Shown: piece after piece, positions 32,956 through 40,158 of the stretch
How positions within the stretch are numbered: the stretch's first letter is position 1
How the letters are laid out: every line of letters begins with the position of its first letter
DNA from: JALQUL01 sp040382935
GTDB taxonomy: Bacteria; Pseudomonadota; Gammaproteobacteria; Burkholderiales; Burkholderiaceae_C
Length of the DNA: 64,000 nucleotides
Direction: 5' to 3'
NCBI GenBank assembly: GCA_040382935.1
Contig: JBEIEP010000003.1
Location: 62,001-126,000 of the forward strand
Translations under genes and position numbers: made by a program
Notes under the pieces: model-generated
What the model was told of the DNA's origin: nothing
Seen by the model: only the letters and a program-made list of their open reading frames with translations
The model's database searches: none

Positions 32956-33291
32956 TCAGACCGTGGCCAGTGTCAGTTGGCCAAGCGGTTCAGCCGTCGG
33001 TCGCACCTTGATTTCAATGTCGTAGCCAAGGCGATTGAGGCAATCCATCAACTTGCGCTCGGATAGATTGGAAAAGTCGCCGTGCATCATGGCCGACACC
33101 TTCGGTTGCGGGATGCCCATGCGTTTGGCTGCTGCCTGTTGATTGAGCCCGTGGGCACCCATCGCCTTCCTGATTTCAATCACTAGCCCAGATTTGATCT
33201 TGAGTGTTTCGGCATCAGGCAGGCCAAGGTCTGCAAACACGTTGCCCGAACTAGCTTCCACCTCAATGCCTTCAATCATGCGTTTACCCAT
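32956..33291 (-). CDS. HigA-like helix-turn-helix antitoxin
   Basis: A 111-residue protein of the XRE antitoxin group that pairs with phage Gp49-like/HigB toxins. The helix-turn-helix is HGLNQQAAAKRMGIPQPKVS, and the sequence after it, LSERKLMDCLNRLGYDIEIK, is characteristic. It begins MGKRMIEGIEVEASSGNVFA. The start codon lies inside the 3' end of a 27-codon remnant of the toxin gene. Without a toxin it is an orphan regulator or a leftover antitoxin. A palindromic operator lies upstream. Confidence 0.85.
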   Translation of the reverse strand: MGKRMIEGIEVEASSGNVFADLGLPDAETLKIKSGLVIEIRKAMGAHGLNQQAAAKRMGIPQPKVSAMMHGDFSNLSERKLMDCLNRLGYDIEIKVRPTAEPLGQLTLATV

Positions 33292-33359
33292 GCTGCATCT
33301 CCTTTGCGAATATCTCGGCTACTTCCTATCCAGATGAGTCGCTTTTCTTTGGCAATCAT
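33276..33359 (-). pseudogene. N-terminal stub of a HigB/Gp49-like toxin
   Basis: A 27-codon frame begins MIAKEKRLIWIGSSRDIRKG, like the first residues of RelE/HigB-like toxins of the Gp49 family (pattern xKPLxWxGSS). It then runs into the antitoxin ribosome site and start. The remaining 80 or so codons of a normal toxin are absent. The frame overlaps the antitoxin start, so translation of the antitoxin may still be coupled to this stub. Confidence 0.6.
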
Positions 33360-33371
33360 GCCGATACTTTA

Positions 33372-33385
33372 TACCTGTTCAGGTA
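33372..33385. promoter_or_regulatory. operator palindrome of the higA-like locus
   Basis: TACCTG-TT-CAGGTA is a perfect inverted repeat 13 bases upstream of the toxin stub. On the minus strand it is directly followed by the -10-like TATAAA. It fits autorepression by the HigA-like protein. Confidence 0.6.
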
Positions 33386-33589
33386 AATTCACAAGTGTGG
33401 CGGCTTTTGGGTAATTTAGCGGTCGTCTCACCCCACCAGCCCCATTGCGCCCTGCACTAGCGCATAAACGCCCGCGCCACCCACCCAATAGGCCCACCGC
33501 GACCTGTTGTATCAATCCCCTGTAACATCGCGCCCTAGCGCCTGCCGCGCTTTTTTTTGCGTTTTACCCTCTACGGATTGCCCGCCATA

Positions 33590-34678
33590 ATGTCTGATTT
33601 ATCTGTTTTAGAAGCCGCTTTACGCACCGTAACCGACCCCAACACCGGCAAAGACTTGGTCAGTACCAAGGCCTTGCGCAACTTGCAGTGGGTGGGCGAC
33701 GAGGTCTCGTTTGATGTGGAGTTGGGTTACCCCGCCAAAAGCCAAATTGCGGCGCTGCGCAGTGCCTTGATTGCCGCTGCCAAATCCGTGCCGGGTGTGA
33801 GCAATGTGTCGGCCACGGTGCAAAGCAAGATTACCGCCCACGCGGTGCAGCGGGGTGTGCAGTTGTTGCCGGGGGTTAAAAACATTGTGGCCGTGGCCTC
33901 GGGCAAAGGCGGTGTGGGCAAAAGCACCACAGCCATTAACTTGGCCTTGGCGTTGGTGGCCGAGGGTGCCCGTGTGGGCCTGTTAGATGCCGACATTTAC
34001 GGCCCCAGCGTGCCCATGATGGCCGGCATTAACGGCAAGCCCGACACGCAAGACGGCAAAACCATGGAACCCCTAGAAAACCACGGCTTGCAGGTGATGT
34101 CGATTGGCTTTTTGGTGGACCAAGAGCAAGCCATGGTGTGGCGCGGCCCTATGGCCACCCAGGCGCTAGACCAATTGCTGCGCCAAACCAACTGGAAAGA
34201 CTTGGACTACCTGATTGTGGACATGCCCCCCGGCACGGGCGATATTGCGCTCACCCTGTCGCAACGCGTGCCCATGACCGGCGCGGTGATTGTGACCACG
34301 CCGCAAGACATCGCCTTAATCGACGCCATCAAAGGCATCCGTATGTTTGAAAAAGTGGGCGTGCCTATTTTGGGCATTGTTGAGAACATGGCCGTGCACG
34401 TGTGCAGCCAGTGTGGCCACACCGAGCATATTTTTGGGCAGGACGGTGGCAAAAAAATGGCCGAGAAAAACGCCATTGCCTACCTGGGCGCTTTGCCCTT
34501 GGCCATGCAAATCAGGGTACAGGCCGACGCGGGCAACCCAACCGTGGTGTCCGACCCCAGCGGCGAGGTGGCCGGTTTGTACAAGGCGGTGGCCCGCCAA
34601 GTGGCGATTGCCATTGCCCAGAAGAACAAAGATTTTTCTAGCAAGTTCCCCACTATCACCATCTCCAAAGACACCTGA
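33590..34678 (+). CDS. apbC: iron-sulfur cluster carrier ATPase ApbC/Mrp
   Basis: A 362-residue P-loop protein that carries and delivers iron-sulfur clusters in the cytosol. An N-terminal MIP18-like domain (residues 1-85) is followed by the deviant Walker A, VASGKGGVGKSTTAINLALA. LLDADIYGPSVPMM and VDMPPGTGDIALTL come next, and the cluster-binding CxxC is in VHVCSQCGHTEHIF. The ATG at 33590 begins MSDLSVLEAALR, the normal start. In many proteobacteria this gene is next to metG, from which it is separated here by 25 kb. It abuts fdhD directly. Confidence 0.95.
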   Translation: MSDLSVLEAALRTVTDPNTGKDLVSTKALRNLQWVGDEVSFDVELGYPAKSQIAALRSALIAAAKSVPGVSNVSATVQSKITAHAVQRGVQLLPGVKNIVAVASGKGGVGKSTTAINLALALVAEGARVGLLDADIYGPSVPMMAGINGKPDTQDGKTMEPLENHGLQVMSIGFLVDQEQAMVWRGPMATQALDQLLRQTNWKDLDYLIVDMPPGTGDIALTLSQRVPMTGAVIVTTPQDIALIDAIKGIRMFEKVGVPILGIVENMAVHVCSQCGHTEHIFGQDGGKKMAEKNAIAYLGALPLAMQIRVQADAGNPTVVSDPSGEVAGLYKAVARQVAIAIAQKNKDFSSKFPTITISKDT

Positions 34679-35560
34679 GTGAAGCCCTTGGCAATGCCCC
34701 AAGGCGATCACCTGCCACGGCTCACCCAGGCTGCGGCCCTCTTTACCTTTGCGATGGATGCGGTGGACGAGACGGGCCTGGTGCGCCCCTTGCTCATCCC
34801 CGCCGAGCGCCCGCTCACGGTGTACATAGACCGGCAAGAAATCGTCACGCTGATGACCTTGGGCCAGAACCCCGAGTGGTTGGTGCTGGGCTATATCCGC
34901 AACCAAAACCTGATTGCCGACCTTTCACAAATTGAATCGGTAACAGTGGATTGGGAGGTGGGTGCCGCGGCCGTGGCTACGCGCACCGGCCAGTTCAAAG
35001 CCCCCGCCAAAGATGCGCCGCGTGTGGTCACCACGGGTTGCGGGCAGGGCAGTATGTTTGGCCATTTGTACGACCAGGTATCGCAGTTGCAGTTGCCCGA
35101 TGGGCAGGCCACGCAGGCGCAGTTGTTTTCTGTGATTGACCAGGTGCGCGAGCACCCATCGGTGTACAAGCAGGCGGGGTCGATGCACGGCTGCGCCTTG
35201 TTTGATTTGATGGGCGACGACGCGGGGGCTGTGCAAGACACGCCTTTGCTCAGGCTTTTTATTGAAGACGTAGGCCGACACAATGCCCTAGACACCCTTT
35301 CGGGTTGGGATTGGTTGCAAAGCCCCGATCAGCGGGTGCGCCGCCCCTTGGTGTACACCACCGGACGCCTCACCAGCGAGATGATGATGAAGGCCGCGCA
35401 AATGGCCATCCCTATAGTGATGTCGCGCAGTGGCACCACCCAAATGGGCTGGGACTTGGCCAACCGCCTAGGGCTGTGCGTGATAGGGCGGGCCAAGCAC
35501 CGCCGCTACCTGTGTTTTGCGGGTGGGCACCGCATTGTGGGTGCTACGCAACCGGGCTAG
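34679..35560 (+). CDS. fdhD: formate dehydrogenase accessory sulfurtransferase, FdhD/FdsC type
   Basis: FdhD passes sulfur from a cysteine desulfurase to the molybdenum cofactor of formate dehydrogenase. The 293-residue protein has LTVYIDRQEIVTLMTLGQNP, SMHGCALFD, FIEDVGRHNALDTLSGW, VYTTGRLTSEMMMKAAQM and the final GRAKHRRYLCFAGGHRI. In E. coli FdhD a CxxC (Cys121/Cys124) is used. Here TTGCGQGSMFG keeps only the first cysteine (residue 121), as may be normal for the FdsC-like group. The GTG start lies right after the apbC stop. It probably serves the formate dehydrogenase at 16.8-21.5 kb. Confidence 0.9.
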   Translation: MKPLAMPQGDHLPRLTQAAALFTFAMDAVDETGLVRPLLIPAERPLTVYIDRQEIVTLMTLGQNPEWLVLGYIRNQNLIADLSQIESVTVDWEVGAAAVATRTGQFKAPAKDAPRVVTTGCGQGSMFGHLYDQVSQLQLPDGQATQAQLFSVIDQVREHPSVYKQAGSMHGCALFDLMGDDAGAVQDTPLLRLFIEDVGRHNALDTLSGWDWLQSPDQRVRRPLVYTTGRLTSEMMMKAAQMAIPIVMSRSGTTQMGWDLANRLGLCVIGRAKHRRYLCFAGGHRIVGATQPG

Positions 35561-35572
35561 CCCCTTGCCACC

Positions 35573-35830
35573 TTAGTGCTTCATACCGCAGTATTTGCCA
35601 ATCGCAATGCCTTTGCAGGCTTGTTGCAGGGGCGCTTCACACACTTTTTCTGATTTGCCTTCGCGCAGGCATTTGGCCGCTTCGGTGTGGGCTGCCGCAA
35701 TTTTTTCGTGTTTGGCGATGTGCTCTTTGGCCTCGGCGCTTAAAGGGGGAGTGGTCGCAAACACCGATACAGAAATGGCCAAACTGGCACCGGCGGCCAC
35801 GCGGGCCAAAATAGAAATCCATGGGTTCAT
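35573..35830 (-). CDS. small secreted Cys/His-rich protein of the zinc-responsive operon
   Basis: An 85-residue protein I cannot assign. It has a signal peptide (residues 1-25, VAAGASLAISVSVFATT). The mature part has regularly placed His and Cys residues: EHIAKHEKIAAAHTEAAKCL, then KVCEAPLQQACKG and KYCGMKH, four cysteines in all. Such a set could bind metal or form two disulfides. It starts 5 bases after the permease stop and belongs to the operon led by zur, so a zinc-linked periplasmic role is a reasonable inference. Confidence 0.65.
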   Translation of the reverse strand: MNPWISILARVAAGASLAISVSVFATTPPLSAEAKEHIAKHEKIAAAHTEAAKCLREGKSEKVCEAPLQQACKGIAIGKYCGMKH

Positions 35831-35834
35831 ACAG

Positions 35835-37037
35835 TTACCTCGATTGAAGAAGTTCAAAAACACTCACACGGTAAGCGCCCCACGCCGGTAGTGCGGCCGC
35901 CAACAACGACACACCAAAGGCCAGTGCAGGCACCCCCCAGAGTTCTTGGGGCCAAGACCAACCCGCCACCATCAGCGAGTGGTCCAGTTGCAGCATCCAA
36001 GCCAATACACTGGCCATGGCCTGTCCGGCTGCAATCCCAACCACCGCAGAGAGCAGGCCCAACCACACGGCCTCGCCCAGCAGCAACAGGGCAATTTTTT
36101 GGGGTGGCGCACCCAGCATACGCAGCAAGGCCAAGTCGGCCCGGCGCTCACGCACAGCGCCCCACAGGGCAATCAGCACGCTTAAACCTGCGGTTAACAG
36201 CAACACCCCGGCAAACGCCCGCAATACGTCGGTGCCCAGGCCCAACATGCGCAGCAGGCGCGAGATCTCGACGGCGGGCGCGGCAGCTTGCATCTCGGTG
36301 GTGGTGTTGACCCAGCGCGGAAAACTCACCGCAGCCAGTGGCGTGGTGTATTGCACCAAAACCACCGTTACCTCACGCTCTTGTTCCATGATTTTGCGGT
36401 CCTCGTCGTCCAGGGCCGTGTCGTCTTCGTGCACCTTCCAGACCGATGCGGTGTCGGTTAAAACCAAGCGGTCCAACACCGATCCATTGGCCGCCAGTAT
36501 GCCCACCACCTCATAGGGGTACTCGCCATGCGAATGGCCACCGCCGCCCAGGCCATGCGCCCCCACAAAGGTTTGGCCCACGGCAAGGCCTAAACTGCGT
36601 GCCACTGCCGCACCCAGCACCACTTGCATGGGTTGGCTCCACAAACGCCCCTGTGCCAATTGGCCGTCGTAGTGGGCAAGGTAAGCATGCGAGGTGCCCA
36701 CAATCCGAAATCCGTTCAGGTTGTCACCCAAACTCAGGGGGATGGCTTTGGACACCAGCTTGTTTTTTTGCAGATCGGCAAAGGCTTGGTAGGGGATATT
36801 GCCGGTAGGTGTGTCGATATGAAAGACCCCACTCAAAATCAATTGCATAGGGCTGCCTTTGGCCCCCACCACCACATCAATGCCCGCCAAATCCTTGTCG
36901 AATGCCTTTTGAAGTTGATGCCCCACCAACAATAAAAAAGTGATAGAGGCCAGGCCCAGCCCTAACAGCAAAACATTCAGCGCCGCGCCCAATGGCCTTG
37001 ACCAAAGATAGCGCCAAGACAGGGTGAGCGCGTTCAT
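35835..37037 (-). CDS. ABC transporter permease, FtsX/LolC-like
   Basis: A 400-residue permease with the MacB/FtsX topology: one N-terminal membrane segment (LGAALNVLLLGLGLASITFL). A periplasmic domain of about 230 residues and three C-terminal segments follow. The periplasmic part contains a His/Gly-rich loop (HGLGGGGHSHGEYPYEV) that could bind metal. The start overlaps the ATPase gene (ATGA). In other proteobacteria, similar ATPase-permease pairs lie in Zur-regulated operons, which fits the zur gene upstream. The substrate is unknown. Confidence 0.85.
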   Translation of the reverse strand: MNALTLSWRYLWSRPLGAALNVLLLGLGLASITFLLLVGHQLQKAFDKDLAGIDVVVGAKGSPMQLILSGVFHIDTPTGNIPYQAFADLQKNKLVSKAIPLSLGDNLNGFRIVGTSHAYLAHYDGQLAQGRLWSQPMQVVLGAAVARSLGLAVGQTFVGAHGLGGGGHSHGEYPYEVVGILAANGSVLDRLVLTDTASVWKVHEDDTALDDEDRKIMEQEREVTVVLVQYTTPLAAVSFPRWVNTTTEMQAAAPAVEISRLLRMLGLGTDVLRAFAGVLLLTAGLSVLIALWGAVRERRADLALLRMLGAPPQKIALLLLGEAVWLGLLSAVVGIAAGQAMASVLAWMLQLDHSLMVAGWSWPQELWGVPALAFGVSLLAAALPAWGAYRVSVFELLQSR

Positions 37038-37705
37038 GCCTGCACCATGGCAGTGTTTGGCCCCAGACGCAAAGTGCTGAGTGCCGCTTGGGACTGGGCC
37101 AGCAGGGCGGTCACCCGGCTGTCGTGGGTGGCTATCACCAGCGTGGCCCCTTGGCGCTGGGCGGTGGTTTGCAGCACACTGATCGCGGCACTGGCCGAGT
37201 CATCATCCAAACTGGCGGTGGGTTCGTCGGCCAACAGCAATCGCGGTCGCAGCAACACGGCACGCGCCAAGGCCACCCGCAAGGACTGCCCGCCCGAGAG
37301 TTGGTGCGGTTTGCGTTGCGCCAAGTCCCCAATGCCCAAACTGTCCAGGGCGTTTTGTATGGCCTTGTCGTCCCGCTTAAACCCGGCGGCCCACTGCGCC
37401 AGCGCCAGGTTGTCTGCCACGCACAGGGCCCCGCTTAAATGCAGTTTTTGCGGCAAAAAACCTATGGTGCGGGCACGCCATGCGTCATTGGCAACCTTGC
37501 CCAGTGTGCCCATCTTTTGATCGGCCACCGTTAACGAGCCCGAGGTGGCCCTTAGCAGGCCCGCCACCAAGGCCAGCCAGGTCGATTTACCGCAGCCAGA
37601 GGGGCCGGTGAGCAGCACGGTTGCGCCCTGCGCCACTTGCAGGTCGGCAAACGCAAGGGCTGGCCCTTGGGGGTAGCGGTAGCGCAATCCCACAGCTTCA
37701 ATCAT
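37034..37705 (-). CDS. ABC transporter ATP-binding protein, LolD-like
   Basis: A 223-residue ATPase with Walker A LTGPSGCGKSTWLALV, signature LSGGQSLRVALARAVLLRP and Walker B LLLADEPTASLDD. It pairs with the FtsX-like permease encoded immediately downstream (4-base overlap). The ATG at 37705 overlaps the zur stop (ATGA) and is chosen over an in-frame extension to 37741 that lies within zur. This organisation makes zur, ATPase, permease and small secreted protein one coupled operon. Confidence 0.9.
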   Translation of the reverse strand: MIEAVGLRYRYPQGPALAFADLQVAQGATVLLTGPSGCGKSTWLALVAGLLRATSGSLTVADQKMGTLGKVANDAWRARTIGFLPQKLHLSGALCVADNLALAQWAAGFKRDDKAIQNALDSLGIGDLAQRKPHQLSGGQSLRVALARAVLLRPRLLLADEPTASLDDDSASAAISVLQTTAQRQGATLVIATHDSRVTALLAQSQAALSTLRLGPNTAMVQA

Positions 37706-38205
37706 GGCGTGACGCTCGCTACGCTGGCGCAGTCGGCACACACACCACGCACTGCAAAATCCATGCTAAACCCTTGGTAACCCAAGGCTTTAAGGGCGTC
37801 CAACGCCGTTTGTGCGGCCCGCTCCAAATCCATGGTGCGGCCTTGCAAGGCCCCTGCCAATGGCTTGTCCTGGTGGCAGCTTTGACACTCAAAGTGAGGA
37901 ATGGCATGCACACTGGCAGGCATGGCCTGAAAACGCCTAACCCGGTGCACATCCACCCGGCACAACACCAACCCCACCTGCGTCAATCGATCAATTAAAC
38001 GGTACAGCGTGACGCGGTCCAGTGCCAGCGCGCTGTCGTGGCTTAAGGCCGATAGCAATTGGGCGTGGGTGTAGCTGGTATCGGGGTGCGCCAAAAACCA
38101 TCCCAAAACCAAACGCCCCGCCGCCGTTTTGCGCAGGCCATGGGCGCTGAGCAAGGCGTCAATGGGGTCTTGTGCAGACAGGGCAGAGGCAGAGGTGGCG
38201 GGCAT
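37702..38205 (-). CDS. zur: Fur family regulator, Zur-like
   Basis: A 167-residue Fur-family repressor, probably sensing zinc. The N-terminal winged helix includes TYTHAQLLSALSHDSALALD-like sequence (SYTHAQLLSALSHDS) and RVTLYRLIDRLTQVGLV. The dimerisation domain has a HAIPHFECQSCHQ motif and a second CxxC in RGVCADCAS; together they make the structural Cys4 site. Neighbours on both sides are zinc-type transport genes, which favours Zur over Fur. A cluster of palindromes lies upstream, where it likely acts. It is the first gene of a coupled operon with the ABC exporter. Confidence 0.85.
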   Translation of the reverse strand: MPATSASALSAQDPIDALLSAHGLRKTAAGRLVLGWFLAHPDTSYTHAQLLSALSHDSALALDRVTLYRLIDRLTQVGLVLCRVDVHRVRRFQAMPASVHAIPHFECQSCHQDKPLAGALQGRTMDLERAAQTALDALKALGYQGFSMDFAVRGVCADCASVASVTP

Positions 38206-38236
38206 GGTGGTGCAAATTCAGGTGCGGATTTATAAA

Positions 38237-38277
38237 TGCAACTAAGTTGCGATATGATATAACGCAATTAAGTTGCA
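38237..38277. promoter_or_regulatory. Zur operator cluster between two divergent zinc operons
   Basis: A 41-base stretch holds three overlapping inverted repeats. The central one is TTGCGATATGATATAACGCA plus A (38247-38267), with TTGCG and CGCAA arms and inner TAT/ATA. It is flanked by GCAACTAAGTTGC and GCAATTAAGTTGC. The AT-rich centre with ATATnATAT resembles Zur/Fur-type sites. It lies 32 bases from zur and 37 bases from the first gene on the other side, so it can control both. Confidence 0.72.
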
Positions 38278-38313
38278 TTAAACCTTATTTTACCCGTCCA
38301 AGCCCCACCTATC

Positions 38314-38481
38314 TTGAAAACTTTGTCTACCGATTTACAAAACCCAGTGCCCAAGGCCATTAAGGCAAGCCGCCCAAGCTTTTTGGCCTGGCCGGCTTGG
38401 TTGCGCCTCCTGTGCTTATTGCCTGTGCTATTGGCCCTTTGGTGGGTGGTGGGCTGGGCCAATGCACCCTACATCGCATGA
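38314..38481 (+). CDS. small membrane protein leading the znu operon
   Basis: A 55-residue frame that starts with TTG at 38314 and ends in an ATGA overlap with znuC. The product has a basic, soluble N-terminus and one strong membrane segment rich in Leu and Trp (LRLLCLLPVLLALWWVVGWA). There is no clear ribosome site; a second TTG is at 38323. Stop-start overlap, composition and position between the Zur operator and znuC support a real gene. Its role is unknown, perhaps an accessory of the importer. Confidence 0.5.
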   Translation: MKTLSTDLQNPVPKAIKASRPSFLAWPAWLRLLCLLPVLLALWWVVGWANAPYIA

Positions 38482-39242
38482 TCACGCTTACCGATTGCAC
38501 CGTCAGTTTTAGGCAGCACCCCGCCTTGCACCACGTCAGTGGTTGCTTTGAGGCAGGGTCTTTAACCGCAGTGGTGGGGCCCAATGGCGCGGGCAAATCC
38601 ACCCTGTTGCGGGCCATTGCGGGCGTGGTGGCCCCCAGCGCTGGCCGGGTACAGGTGCAAGCGCCCAGGCAAAAAATCGCCTATCTGCCCCAAATCACCG
38701 ACATAGACCGAGGCTTTCCCATCAGCGTTTTGGATTGTGTTGTGTTGGGATTTTGGAGTGCCAAAGGGGCTTGGGGCAGCATCAACGCCAGGCAGCGCGA
38801 ACGTGCCTTTTTGGCCCTAGAGGCCGTGGGTTTGCAAGGCTTTGACAAGCGCCCGCTGGGCTCTTTATCGATAGGCCAATTGCAGCGCGTTATGTTTGCC
38901 CGCCTGTGGGTGCAAGACGCCGATCTCTATTTACTGGACGAGCCCTTTAGCGCCGTCGATGCCACCACCACAGAGGCCTTGATGGGCTTGTTGCAGGCGT
39001 GGCACCAACAGCGCCGCACCGTGATTGCCGTGGTGCATGACGCCACATTGGTGGCCGCGCACTTCCCGCGCACCTTGGTGCTGGCCCGCCAAGTGGTGGC
39101 CTGGGGGCCTACCGCTGATGTGCTGCACAAAGAAGCTTTGATTCAGATGCCACGCATGGCAGAGGCCTGGGACGACCAAGCCCCTTTTTGCGAACACCCC
39201 CATCGCACGGCCAAAGCCCCAGCGAATGCCCTGCATGATTAA
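38478..39242 (+). CDS. znuC: zinc ABC transporter ATP-binding protein ZnuC-like
   Basis: A 254-residue ATPase of the metal (zinc/manganese) ABC importer family. Motifs are Walker A VGPNGAGKSTLLRAI, the Q-loop LPQITDIDRGFPISVLDCV, signature LSIGQLQRVMFARLW and Walker B LYLLDEPFSAVD. GFPISVLDCV is typical of metal importers. The ATG at 38478 overlaps the stop of the small membrane-protein frame. The longer in-frame reading to 38397 lies inside that frame and is rejected. It energises the permease encoded next. Confidence 0.92.
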   Translation: MITLTDCTVSFRQHPALHHVSGCFEAGSLTAVVGPNGAGKSTLLRAIAGVVAPSAGRVQVQAPRQKIAYLPQITDIDRGFPISVLDCVVLGFWSAKGAWGSINARQRERAFLALEAVGLQGFDKRPLGSLSIGQLQRVMFARLWVQDADLYLLDEPFSAVDATTTEALMGLLQAWHQQRRTVIAVVHDATLVAAHFPRTLVLARQVVAWGPTADVLHKEALIQMPRMAEAWDDQAPFCEHPHRTAKAPANALHD

Positions 39243-40119
39243 CGCCTTGAACACCCTGTGGGAGCTGACGGTAGGCCCGTTTGCCGAGTTTGCATTTATG
39301 CGCCGCGCCTGGGTGGCTACCTTGGCACTGTCTATCAGCGCTGCGCCATTAGGGGTGTTTTTAACCCTGCGCCGCATGAGTCTGTTGGGCGATGCCCTTA
39401 GCCACGCGGTGTTACCCGGTGTGGCGCTGGGGTTTATGGCCTTTGGTTTGTCTTTGCCCGCGATGGCGCTGGGCGGTGTGGCCGCTGGCGTGGTGGTGGT
39501 GGCCTTGGCTGGTTTGATCAGCCGCTCCACCCGCCTTAAAGAGGACGCCAGCTTGGCGGCGCTCTACTTACTGGCGCTGTCTTTAGGTGTCACCCTGCTG
39601 TCGCGCCAAGGCACCCAGTTGGATTTGCTACACATTCTTTTTGGTAATGCGCTCAGTGTAGACCCGGAGGGTTTGCAAATGGTGGCCATGGTGGCCAGCG
39701 GCGTGCTAGTGGCCCTGGCCCTGATGTACCGTGGCTTGGTGCTAGAGAGCTTAGACCCGGCATTTTTGGCCACCTCGGGGCGCACCAGTTGGATCTGGCA
39801 ACAGGGCTTCTTGGCCTTGGTGGTGCTTTGCCTGGTGGCAGGGTTTCAGGCCTTGGGCACCTTGATGGCCGTGGGTTTGATGATGGTGCCCGCCGTTTCG
39901 GCCCGTTTATGGCACGACACCTTGCCCGCGCAATTGCTCAATGCCACGGTGCAAGCGCTGCTCTCGGGCACAGCGGGGCTGCTGGTTTCTTATCACCTTA
40001 ACACCCCCTCGGGGCCTACCATCATCGGTTGTGCAGGCGTCCTGTACTTTGCCTCACTGGCCATTGCCCCCCAGGGTTATCTGCGCCGCTGGGTCAGCAC
40101 ACGCCACCGCGTCGCTTAA
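39235..40119 (+). CDS. znuB: zinc ABC transporter permease ZnuB-like
   Basis: A 294-residue inner-membrane permease of the ABC-3 metal family with about eight membrane segments. Family marks are FMRRAWVATLALSISAAPLG, GDALSHAVLPGVALGF and LMMVPAVSARLWHD near the end. The ATG at 39235 overlaps znuC by 8 bases. Together with ZnuC and the binding protein downstream it forms a complete importer, probably for zinc given the adjacent zur. Confidence 0.92.
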   Translation: MINALNTLWELTVGPFAEFAFMRRAWVATLALSISAAPLGVFLTLRRMSLLGDALSHAVLPGVALGFMAFGLSLPAMALGGVAAGVVVVALAGLISRSTRLKEDASLAALYLLALSLGVTLLSRQGTQLDLLHILFGNALSVDPEGLQMVAMVASGVLVALALMYRGLVLESLDPAFLATSGRTSWIWQQGFLALVVLCLVAGFQALGTLMAVGLMMVPAVSARLWHDTLPAQLLNATVQALLSGTAGLLVSYHLNTPSGPTIIGCAGVLYFASLAIAPQGYLRRWVSTRHRVA

Positions 40120-40158
40120 TTTTTTCTTTTTTTTCTTGAAATTCTTAACAGAGGACTT

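Noticed and set aside
40120..40158. T-rich run after znuB taken as a terminator
   Set aside because: There is no stem before the T-rich stretch, and znuA follows immediately with its own ribosome site in what looks like one operon.
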